In this document: piece after piece, positions 17,925-24,413 of the stretch
Position numbering within the stretch: position 1 is the stretch's first letter
Layout: every line of letters starts with the position of its first letter
NCBI GenBank assembly: GCA_035758845.1
Contig: DASTVZ010000051.1
Location: forward strand, 1-64,000
Direction of reading: 5' to 3'
DNA from: JALZOC01 sp035758845
GTDB taxonomy: Bacteria > Acidobacteriota > Vicinamibacteria > Vicinamibacterales > 2-12-FULL-66-21
Length of the DNA stretch: 64,000 nucleotides
Notes under the pieces: model-generated
Seen by the model: only the letters and a program-made list of their open reading frames with translations
The model's database searches: none
What the model was told of the DNA's origin: nothing
Program-made: the position numbers and the translations under genes

Positions 17925-20223
17925 AGCGACCTATTTGTCCCAGCGCGAAGGCTGCTTGCTGCCGGACATCCGCGCTTGGATCTTTCAGCGCTGCCGTGAG
18001 CCCGTCGATGGCGCGCGGATCGCGAATCTGCCCGAGCCCAAACGCCGCCTGCTGGCGCACATCCGCGACGCTGTCCTTCAGCGCAATGACCAGCGCCTCG
18101 ACGGCGCGCGGATCGCGAATCTGGCCGAGCGCAAACGCCGCCTGCTGGCGCACATCCGCTTCGCTATCCTTGAGCGCGGAGATCAGCGGCTCGACAGCGC
18201 GGCGATCGCGGATTTGTCCGAGCGCAAAAACGGCCTGTTGTCTGACATCCGCCTTGGCGTCGCGAACCGCGATCGCGATCGCGTCAACGGTGGAGGGATC
18301 GCGAATCTGTCCGAGTGCAAAGACCGCCTGTTGGCGCACGTCGTCATCGGTATCCTTCAACGCGCCACTCAGGCCCGGGACCGCTGCGCGATCCCGGATT
18401 TGCCCGAGCGCGAAGGCGGCCTGCTGGCGCACATCAGCATTCTGATCCTTGAGCGCATTGACCAATGGCTCGACCGCCCGGCGGTCGCGCAACTGTCCGA
18501 GACCGAACGCGGCTTGCTGGCGAACGTCGGGTGTCGCGTCGGACAGCGCCTGGATTAGAGGATCGAAGATGCTGGGATCCCGCAGCTGCACGAGCGCGTG
18601 CAGTGCGGTTTGACGGACGTCCTTGTCGGTGTCCTTCAACGCCGCGGTGAGTGCCGCGACCGTCCGAGGATCGGCCTTTCCCTGACCGCTCTTCGACGTC
18701 CGGTTGTTCTCTTGCTGGTGCTCCCAGTTCGCGTGGTCGCGAAAGGCAAATTCGACGGTGGATTCAAAGTCGAGTTGGCCGAGCGCCGTGTTCACACCCT
18801 TTGCCGCGGCAGCGGCGACGCTCGCGCCTACGGTTGCTGCGGTCTGAATGCCGGTCTGGACACCCGTTGTGATGGCACTCTCCACCGCTGACTGCACGCT
18901 CGTCGAGGCGATTTCACCGGCACGTGCGGCGTTGCGCCGCATGCGCTGCTGATCTGCCGACACCGGTGCGGGCGCCCCTTGTGTCGCTGCCCGCGGAGTC
19001 GGCGCGGGTGTGGCTTGCGGACTCGGCGCGGGCGTCGATTGCGGCGTTACGGCCTGCCCTCGCTGCGGCTCGTCGGGCGTTGCGACTTGCCACGCTTGAA
19101 CCGATGCGAGCGGCAACAGTCCGAGCGCGAAGATCGTCGTCGCGGCGCTCGTGCGGAGACGCGACAGTCCTGCGCGAGGAACACTGGGGTCGAGAATGGC
19201 CATCAACCGGCCTTCGAGCTCCGATCGGTGAGCCATCGCGAGACTCGCACCGGCAAGGACTGCAGGGAAGCGGCCGGCGCGCATGACGCGCGCGATTTCG
19301 ATCAATTGATCGGCGTAGTCGGACCCGCGTGTGCCGGCCGCGAGCACGAGATCGTCGCAGGCGCGTTCGCGTTCTGTGCGCACGTGCCTCGCCGCAATCC
19401 ACGCGAGCGGGTTGAACCAGTGCAGCGCGCACGACACCTGCGCCAGCATGTGTGTGAGGCAGTCGTGACGTTTCACGTGCGCGAGCTCGTGCAACAAGAC
19501 GATTCGCAGACGCTCAGCCGGCCAGTCATCGGCGTCTGCTGGCATCAACACCGCCGGCCGGAAGAGCCCCCAGGCCATCGGCATCGTGGCGCCGTTGCTG
19601 CGAAGGAACACGAGACGAGATGAGATTCCGAGTTCGGCCGCAAGCGACCTGGCCTGAGCAAGCCATGGCGCGTTGGTCACCCGTTCCGTGCGGCGCGACA
19701 TCCATTGCACGGCGATGACGCCAGCGACGAGGCGACTCACGATCAACAGCGCACCAGCCATCCACACGCCGAGCAGAACGGCGGACCATGACCAACGCTG
19801 CCGAATCGCTGAAAGTGATGCGGTCCAGTCCGATATCGGCGACCGCGCATCTGACCGGCTTTGATGAATTGCCGGTGTTGGCGGTTGGCGCCTGGCGGTT
19901 GGCGCTTGGCGGTTGGCGCTTGCCGGCTCGGTTTCACGAGCGATCACAGGCGAGGTGGAAGCTGGGAGCTGGAAGCTGGAAGCTTTCTCAATCGTCACCA
20001 GGTTCCACTCCCAACGTGGCAACGCGATCGACAGGAACGGCAGGACGAGTACGCTCGCCAAAGCGAGCATCCAGATCGTGTGGCGGAGCGCCGCCGACCT
20101 GCGACGAAGAAGAAATGATGCGAGACCGGCGGTGAGGAACAGCAGCGTCGCTTTGATGACGGCGTCAGCCACACCGATCCACGAGGTCCCGAAATCGACG
20201 GAAAACAGATCGAGGATCCTCAT
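17923..20223 (-). CDS. M56 (BlaR1-like) membrane metallopeptidase fused to HEAT repeats
   Basis: A 766-residue protein. N-terminal helices (about 22-40, 48-67, 147-168) flank an M56 zinc protease domain with HELAH at 245-249 and the downstream ERERACDDLVL helix, as in BlaR1/MecR1. A further helix lies at about 360-377. Next come a Pro/Ala/Thr-rich linker (about 380-425), an amphipathic region, and eight regular HEAT repeats of 31 residues (about 517-766; DVRQQAAFALGQIRD). In BlaR1 a beta-lactam sensor occupies the C-terminus; here a HEAT superhelix replaces it, implying a protein ligand. The start is 2 nt after blaI, so this is a sensor-protease/repressor pair. Heptamer repeats code for residues about 82-115. 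Confidence 0.92.
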   Translation of the reverse strand: MRILDLFSVDFGTSWIGVADAVIKATLLFLTAGLASFLLRRRSAALRHTIWMLALASVLVLPFLSIALPRWEWNLVTIEKASSFQLPASTSPVIARETEPASANRQAPTARRQPPTPAIHQSRSDARSPISDWTASLSAIRQRWSWSAVLLGVWMAGALLIVSRLVAGVIAVQWMSRRTERVTNAPWLAQARSLAAELGISSRLVFLRSNGATMPMAWGLFRPAVLMPADADDWPAERLRIVLLHELAHVKRHDCLTHMLAQVSCALHWFNPLAWIAARHVRTERERACDDLVLAAGTRGSDYADQLIEIARVMRAGRFPAVLAGASLAMAHRSELEGRLMAILDPSVPRAGLSRLRTSAATTIFALGLLPLASVQAWQVATPDEPQRGQAVTPQSTPAPSPQATPAPTPRAATQGAPAPVSADQQRMRRNAARAGEIASTSVQSAVESAITTGVQTGIQTAATVGASVAAAAAKGVNTALGQLDFESTVEFAFRDHANWEHQQENNRTSKSGQGKADPRTVAALTAALKDTDKDVRQTALHALVQLRDPSIFDPLIQALSDATPDVRQQAAFGLGQLRDRRAVEPLVNALKDQNADVRQQAAFALGQIRDRAAVPGLSGALKDTDDDVRQQAVFALGQIRDPSTVDAIAIAVRDAKADVRQQAVFALGQIRDRRAVEPLISALKDSEADVRQQAAFALGQIRDPRAVEALVIALKDSVADVRQQAAFGLGQIRDPRAIDGLTAALKDPSADVRQQAAFALGQIGR
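19880..19921. repeat. Three 14-bp (2x7) tandem repeats inside the M56 gene
   Basis: Three copies of GGCGGTTGGCGC(C/T)T, each two heptamers (GGCGGTT, GGCGCTT), lie within the coding sequence. A 14-bp unit is not a multiple of three, so the copies are read in successive frames. Three copies total 42 bp and keep the gene in frame. The encoded stretch is Pro/Arg/Gln/Ala-rich and lies in the loop between helices 2 and 3 of the M56 protein. Confidence 0.85.
19957..19984. repeat. Four GGAAGCT heptamers inside the M56 gene
   Basis: GGAAGCT, GGGAGCT, GGAAGCT, GGAAGCT in perfect tandem, 28 bp, about 35 bp from the 14-bp repeat block. On the coding (minus) strand it gives SSFQLPAS in the same extracytoplasmic loop. 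Twenty-eight bases are not a multiple of three, so gain or loss of one unit would shift the frame. Confidence 0.82.
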
Positions 20224-20225
20224 GG

Positions 20226-20615
20226 TTACGCTCCAGCATTACGCGCCTGGTCGATGAGCCTGGCCAGACGATCGAGTTCCGCGTCGGAAAGTTTTTGCGA
20301 CGATTCGTCGAGCAGTGCCGAGATCGCCTGTTCGGCCGAGCCGTCGAAGAACGTCTTCAGCATATGCCGAAGCGCGGAACGCTGGGCGTTGTCGCGACCG
20401 ACCGTCGGCACGTAGACGTAGCGGGGGCCGTCCTGTTCATGGCGAACGTGCCCTTTTTCCTCGAGAATCCGCAGCATCGCGCGCACGGCCGAGTAGCTCG
20501 GCGGGTCCGGGAGGGCGGTTTGAACTTCAGCAGCCGTCGCCTGCCCTCTAGCGTAGAGGATGTCAATAATTTGACGCTCGCGCCGGCTTAAGTCGTCGTG
20601 TGGTCGTTTGATCAT
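20226..20615 (-). CDS. blaI: BlaI/MecI/CopY-family transcriptional repressor
   Basis: A 129-residue protein. The N-terminal winged helix (about 8-75) reads LSRRERQIIDILYARGQATAAEVQTALP, then SYSAVRAMLRILEEKGHVRHEQDGPRYVYVP, closely fitting the family. The C-terminal half is the dimerisation domain. In BlaI/MecI the repressor is cleaved after the M56 sensor is activated; here the M56 gene follows by 2 nt, so the pair should act together. ATG 20615 has GGAG about 11 nt upstream. It probably represses its own operon, which by layout may include the HEAT and ADOP genes to 11133. Confidence 0.93.
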   Translation of the reverse strand: MIKRPHDDLSRRERQIIDILYARGQATAAEVQTALPDPPSYSAVRAMLRILEEKGHVRHEQDGPRYVYVPTVGRDNAQRSALRHMLKTFFDGSAEQAISALLDESSQKLSDAELDRLARLIDQARNAGA

Positions 20616-20738
20616 TTATTACTACTCCGTCCATGGGCCCGGATGGCTTTTCCCCCGCGGGCCCGCGCGCCCCTGGCGCGGCTCTATATGTCGCCGAATG
20701 CGTGTTCTAGGGCATTGGACGGTTCTCGGCGGCAAAAG

Positions 20739-20775
20739 GTGCTATGAAAATAGCACACCGGCAAAAAAATAGCAC
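20739..20775. promoter_or_regulatory. Inverted repeat GTGCTAT-GAAA-ATAGCAC plus third half-site
   Basis: A perfect 7-bp inverted repeat (20739-20745 and 20750-20756, spacer GAAA). The half-site ATAGCAC recurs at 20769-20775, 19 bp (about two helical turns) from the first copy. It sits in the divergent region between the BlaI-type repressor and the dehydrogenase gene, in an A-rich stretch unlike its surroundings. It is a good candidate operator, though it does not match the classical BlaI box (TACA-n-TGTA). Which regulator binds it is unknown. Confidence 0.5.
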
Positions 20776-20810
20776 TTTTCGCGTTTTTCCACGGACCCTC
20801 GGTTCGGCAT

Positions 20811-21962
20811 ATGCTCCTGCGTATGTACAAACCCCTTCTTGCCGCCCTGTCGGCGGCCGCGCTGGTCGGCCTGGCCAGTCAGCCGCAGCAGCCGCTGCCG
20901 CTCACGCAGATCAAGTTGCCGCCCGGGTTCACGATCGACCTTTACGCGACCGGTGTCCCGCATGCCCGCGAGATGGTCATGGGAGCGAAAGGGACGCTCT
21001 TTGTCGGCAGCCGCGACTACAACAAGGTGTACGCGATCGTCGATCGCAACAACGACCACAAGGCGGATCAGGTCTACACCATCGCCGAAGGCCTGAAGGA
21101 TCCGAGCGGCGTCGCATTTCGCGATGGTTCGCTGTATGTCGCCGAGATCAGCCGCATCACGAAGTACGACAACATCGAGGCCAATCTCGAGAAGCCGCCC
21201 ACGCCGACGGTCGTGAAAAGCGATCTGCCGACTGAGACGCATCACGGACAGAAGTTCATTCGATTCGGCCCCGATGGGCTGCTCTACGTTCCTGTCGGCG
21301 CGCCTTGCAATGTCTGCGAGCGCCCGGACGATCAGCGATTTGCCACCATCCTGCGCATGAAGCCGGATGGCACCGAGACCGAGGTCTTCGCGAGCGGCGT
21401 GCGCAACAGCGTCGGCTTCGACTGGCATCCCGCGACACGAGAGTTGTGGTTCACCGATAACGGCCGCGATCTGCTCGGCGACGACATTCCGCCTGACGAG
21501 CTGAATCACGCACCCAAGAAAGGTCTCGCGTTTGGATTCCCGTACTGTCACGCCGGCGAGGTCAAGGATCCGGAGTTTGGAGACAAGCGCCCGTGCACGG
21601 AATTCCAGGCACCGGCCCGGAAACTGGATCCACATGGCGCGGCGATCGGCATGCGCTTTTACACCGGGACGATGTTTCCGGCGGAGTATCGGAATCAGAT
21701 CTTCATTGCCGAGCACGGTTCCTGGAATCGCTCCGTGCCCATCGGCTACCGCGTGATGGTGGCGAAAATCGAAGGCAATAAGGTCACGAGTTTCACACCC
21801 TTCGCCGAAGGCTGGCTGCAGGGTGTCGCGAATTCACAAGGCACGAAGACAACGGGACAGACGTGGGGGCGTCCGGCGGACGTATTCGTGATGCCGGACG
21901 GCGCGCTGCTCGTGTCGGACGATTTCGCGGGTGTGATTTATCGCATCAGTTATAAGAAGTAG
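20811..21962 (+). CDS. PQQ-type sugar/sorbosone dehydrogenase-like beta-propeller protein
   Basis: A 383-residue exported protein. The signal peptide ends near GLASQPQQP. It starts at ATG 20811 or, equally plausibly, ATG 20823 (MYKPLLAALSAAALVG). The body is a six-bladed propeller of the glucose/sorbosone dehydrogenase type: FTIDLYATGVPHAREMVMG, SGVAFRDGSLYVAEI, HHGQKFIRFGPDGLLYVPVG, SGVRNSVGFDWHP, LWFTDNGRDLLGDDIPPDEL, IAEHGSWNRS and PADVFVMPDGALLVSDDFAG. These blocks carry residues that bind PQQ and Ca2+ in the family. Expected to oxidise a sugar or aldose in the periplasm; the true substrate is unknown. Cys pairs (PCNVCERP, FPYC, RPCTEF) suggest disulfides. Confidence 0.87.
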   Translation: MLLRMYKPLLAALSAAALVGLASQPQQPLPLTQIKLPPGFTIDLYATGVPHAREMVMGAKGTLFVGSRDYNKVYAIVDRNNDHKADQVYTIAEGLKDPSGVAFRDGSLYVAEISRITKYDNIEANLEKPPTPTVVKSDLPTETHHGQKFIRFGPDGLLYVPVGAPCNVCERPDDQRFATILRMKPDGTETEVFASGVRNSVGFDWHPATRELWFTDNGRDLLGDDIPPDELNHAPKKGLAFGFPYCHAGEVKDPEFGDKRPCTEFQAPARKLDPHGAAIGMRFYTGTMFPAEYRNQIFIAEHGSWNRSVPIGYRVMVAKIEGNKVTSFTPFAEGWLQGVANSQGTKTTGQTWGRPADVFVMPDGALLVSDDFAGVIYRISYKK

Positions 21963-21994
21963 ATCGACAGAATAACGGCCCGGCCTGCGTGCCG

Positions 21995-22036
21995 GGATCC
22001 GGTGTGCGGGATCCGGGGTCCGGCACCGGACACGGG
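21995..22036. repeat. GC-rich heptamer array (GGATCCG type)
   Basis: Six 7-mers in phase: GGATCCG, GTGTGCG, GGATCCG, GGGTCCG, GCACCGG, ACACGGG. It lies in the gap between the dehydrogenase and mscL, directly before a copy of the longer GC hairpin repeat. Confidence 0.7.
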
Positions 22037-22040
22037 TCGG

Positions 22041-22144
22041 GCGCCTGCCGGCCCGAGCGAGGCGCCGAAGGGAAGCGCGCGGAGCGCGCCGCCGAGCGAG
22101 AGCGCGTGGGGGTGGGGCCCCACGCGCAGTAAGCAACGCAGACA
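22041..22144. repeat. 104-bp GC hairpin repeat, copy A
   Basis: Nearly identical over 104 bp to 49814-49917, differing at only a handful of positions. It contains GAGCGAGAGCGCGTGGGGG followed by the palindrome TGGGGCCCCA and ends AGTAAG(C/T)AA(C/T)GCAGACA. It lies between convergent-free genes (dehydrogenase and mscL, both plus strand). Related shorter members lie at 24340-24392 and 28735-28947. Confidence 0.85.
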
Positions 22145-22206
22145 CGCTCTGCGATTAACGATCAGAATCGCAACTCGCCGACTGGAATCCGCCGTTCACC
22201 GTTTCG

Positions 22207-22227
22207 AGCTGGCAGCTGGCAGCTGGC
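22207..22227. repeat. Three AGCTGGC heptamers upstream of mscL
   Basis: Three perfect tandem copies of AGCTGGC, about 25 bp before the mscL start codon and close to its ribosome-binding site AAAAGGAA. Confidence 0.8.
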
Positions 22228-22252
22228 AGCCGGAAACTAAAAAGGAACGTCT

Positions 22253-22705
22253 ATGGCCCTGCTGAAAGAGTTTCGTGAATTTGCGGCGCGGGGGAACGTC
22301 GTGGATCTCGCGGTGGGCGTCATCATCGGCGCCGCCTTCGGCAAGATCGTCACCTCTCTGGTGAACGACATCGTCATGCCGCCGATAGGCATGCTGATCG
22401 GACGCATCGATTTCAAGAATCTTTTCGTCGCGCTCAATGGCCAGCAGTACGCGGCCGTTGCCGACGCACAGAAAGCGGGGGCACCGACGATCAACTACGG
22501 CATCTTCCTGAATACCGTCCTCGAATTCCTGATCGTGGCGTTCGTCATATTTCTCATGGTGCGTCAGCTCAATCGCCTGAAAACGCCGGCGCCGGCGCCG
22601 CCGACCGAAGACGCGCGCGATTGCCCGTTCTGTATCTCACGCATTTCGTCGAAGGCGAAACGCTGTCCGCATTGCACGTCGGAGTTAGGCGGGCTGCGAG
22701 CGTGA
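22253..22705 (+). CDS. mscL: Large-conductance mechanosensitive channel with C-terminal zinc ribbon
   Basis: A 150-residue MscL. The N-terminus matches the family closely: LLKEFREFAARGNVVDLAVG, then IGAAFGKIVTSLVNDIVMPP; the second helix is FLIVAFVIFLMVRQLNRL. MscL forms a homopentameric inner-membrane pore that opens on hypo-osmotic shock. The usual C-terminal helix is followed by a Pro-rich hinge (KTPAPAPPTED) and a four-cysteine zinc ribbon, CPFC and CPHC separated by eleven residues. Extended MscL proteins like this occur in several phyla; the ribbon may be a metal or redox sensor, which is inference. ATG 22253 is preceded by AAAAGGAACG. Confidence 0.95.
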   Translation: MALLKEFREFAARGNVVDLAVGVIIGAAFGKIVTSLVNDIVMPPIGMLIGRIDFKNLFVALNGQQYAAVADAQKAGAPTINYGIFLNTVLEFLIVAFVIFLMVRQLNRLKTPAPAPPTEDARDCPFCISRISSKAKRCPHCTSELGGLRA

Positions 22706-22758
22706 CGCGCGCATGCTTGATTGCAACGTAGTCGGACATTAAACTCCGGAACCATCGA

Positions 22759-23538
22759 ATGAGAATCTGGTCGCGCACTCGACTCTTCCGACGCCTGGCT
22801 GGGGCCTTTCTCGTGACGTCGCTGGCCGCCGCGTGCGAGCAATCCGCCCGCCGCGAGCGGACGCAGGCAACACCCGCGCGCGCGGCGGAGTCCGACGCTC
22901 CGTATCAGGCGGAAGTCGAAGAAGGCCTCGGTGCGGCGCTGGCGATTCTTGTCGACACGTCGGGATCGATGAAAGAGCCCGCGCCCGGCGATTCGCGTCC
23001 GAAGTACGTCGTCGCCCAGGAAGCGCTCGAGGCGATGCTGGATGCCACCGACGCGTTCATTGCGCGCCGGCCGGACTTCCCGATCAAGATCGGCGTCTAC
23101 AGTTTTTCGAGCAGCGTGCGCGTGCAGCGTCCGATCCAACCGTACGACCGCGCCGCGGTCCGGGCAACGCTTGCAAGCCTGCCGCGGCCTGGCGGCGGCA
23201 CGGCAATTGGCGATGCAATGCGCGAGGCGCGTCCGGATCTCTACCGCGCCGGGGTGTTCCGCAAGTATCTCCTCGTCGTCACCGACGGACAGAACACGAA
23301 CGGCCGCAGTCCCGAAGACGTCGCCCGCGACATCTGGCAAAAAAGTGAAGGCGGCGTGCAGACCTACTTCGTCGCTTTCGACACGAGCCCGGAGAAGTTT
23401 GCGTTCCTGAAAGAGGCCGGCGGCGACGTGATTGGCGCCGGAACCGGCGTGGAACTGCGCAAAGCACTGGACGGTATTTATCAGGGCAAGATCCTCGCCG
23501 AGGCCGTCGGCGGCGAACGGGAACCCGGCAAGAAGTAA
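22759..23538 (+). CDS. vWA-domain lipoprotein
   Basis: A 259-residue protein. The signal sequence ends in the lipobox LAAAC (Cys26), so it is probably lipid-anchored. A von Willebrand A domain fills residues about 60-245: the MIDAS motif DTSGS at 66-70, GGGTAIGDAM supplying the conserved threonine, and LVVTDGQNTNGRSPED supplying the third metal-binding aspartate. vWA domains bind protein partners through a metal ion, and in bacteria often pair with AAA+ ATPases. An AAA+ gene lies 5.4 kb downstream in the same cluster. ATG 22759; no strong ribosome site. PspA follows 23 nt after the stop. Confidence 0.88.
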   Translation: MRIWSRTRLFRRLAGAFLVTSLAAACEQSARRERTQATPARAAESDAPYQAEVEEGLGAALAILVDTSGSMKEPAPGDSRPKYVVAQEALEAMLDATDAFIARRPDFPIKIGVYSFSSSVRVQRPIQPYDRAAVRATLASLPRPGGGTAIGDAMREARPDLYRAGVFRKYLLVVTDGQNTNGRSPEDVARDIWQKSEGGVQTYFVAFDTSPEKFAFLKEAGGDVIGAGTGVELRKALDGIYQGKILAEAVGGEREPGKK

Positions 23539-23561
23539 CTCGTAGTTTTAAAGGAGCCCCC

Positions 23562-24323
23562 GTGATTCTTCACAAGTTCTGGTCTGCGTTCGTGGCCCAG
23601 ATCAACAAAATCGCGAACATTTTCTGGGAGGCCGATCCCATCGCTCAGATGAGATACGAATACGACCGCGCGGTCGAGCAGCTCAAGGAGGGCCGCCTCG
23701 GGCTCGAACAGTACCGGGGTCTGGTCGAACGCGTCACCCGGCAGGTCTCAGCCAACAAGTCGCACGTGCAGAAGCTCGAGGCTGAAACGAAGGCGTATCT
23801 CAAGGCAGGCGATCGCACCACGGCTGCAAAGTTCGCACTCGAGCTGCAGAAGGCGAAAGAGGAACTGGCCACAAACGAGGGCCAGCTGCAGATGCATGAG
23901 ACCGCGTACGGCAACAGCCTCAAGAAGATCCAGCACGCGAACGAAAAACTGATCGAGCTGAGAGGAAAGATCCAGAAGTACGACGCCGAGTTGAAGATGA
24001 GCGCGGCGGAAGCGGAGATCGCGAAGCTCTCCGAAACGTTCGACATGAATCTGACGACGGACTTCGGCGAGATTGAAAGCGTGATCCAGCAGAAGATCGA
24101 TCAGAATCGCGGGAAGGTGCGCGTCGCCGCGGATCTTTCGCACAAAGGGATCGCCGAGATCCAGGCCGAAGAGCGCATGCAGAGTCAGCTCGCCGAGGAT
24201 GCCCTCACCAATTTCGAGATCGAGCTCGGGTTGAAGTCGCCCGAGACGTCACCGATGGCGCAGACGGCGAAGGACCTCGGACCAGCAGCAGCGGAAAAAG
24301 CGACCGAGAAACAGACGAACTGA
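23562..24323 (+). CDS. PspA/IM30 family membrane-remodelling protein
   Basis: A 253-residue, almost entirely helical protein matching PspA/IM30 (Vipp1) length and pattern. It has an N-terminal amphipathic segment (MILHKFWSAFVAQINKIANI), a long coiled-coil (about 30-150) and a shorter helical part (about 160-225). The C-terminal 25 residues are disordered. PspA/Vipp1 proteins are ESCRT-III relatives that polymerise on the inner membrane and counter proton leakage. Start GTG 23562 is supported by AAGGAG five bases upstream. No PspF, PspB or PspC is nearby; the partners here are a vWA lipoprotein, an ABC system and an AAA+ ATPase. Confidence 0.85.
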   Translation: MILHKFWSAFVAQINKIANIFWEADPIAQMRYEYDRAVEQLKEGRLGLEQYRGLVERVTRQVSANKSHVQKLEAETKAYLKAGDRTTAAKFALELQKAKEELATNEGQLQMHETAYGNSLKKIQHANEKLIELRGKIQKYDAELKMSAAEAEIAKLSETFDMNLTTDFGEIESVIQQKIDQNRGKVRVAADLSHKGIAEIQAEERMQSQLAEDALTNFEIELGLKSPETSPMAQTAKDLGPAAAEKATEKQTN

Positions 24324-24339
24324 GAAGTCACACCTTGAT

Positions 24340-24392
24340 CGCTGTCTGGCGAGCGAGCGTGTATGGGAGTCCGAGGGGCGATGCCCCTCGGA
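24340..24392. repeat. GC hairpin repeat, short copy C
   Basis: GAGCGAGCGTGTATGGGAG is followed by a perfect 10-bp stem (TCCGAGGGGC at 24370-24379, GCCCCTCGGA at 24383-24392) with a 3-nt loop. It shares most positions with 28903-28947 in the same gene cluster. It has no T-run, so it is not a typical intrinsic terminator. It lies between pspA-like and the substrate-binding gene, about 20 nt before the latter's start. Confidence 0.8.
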
Positions 24393-24413
24393 GTAAAGAG
24401 GAGCGATTGATAC

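Noticed and set aside
17940..18660. Regular about 93-bp direct repeats, considered as a CRISPR array
   Set aside because: They have no unique spacers and encode 31-residue HEAT repeats in an open frame.
17923..20615. BlaI/M56 pair as a beta-lactam resistance operon
   Set aside because: The M56 protein lacks a penicillin-binding sensor domain and no beta-lactamase or PBP gene is adjacent.
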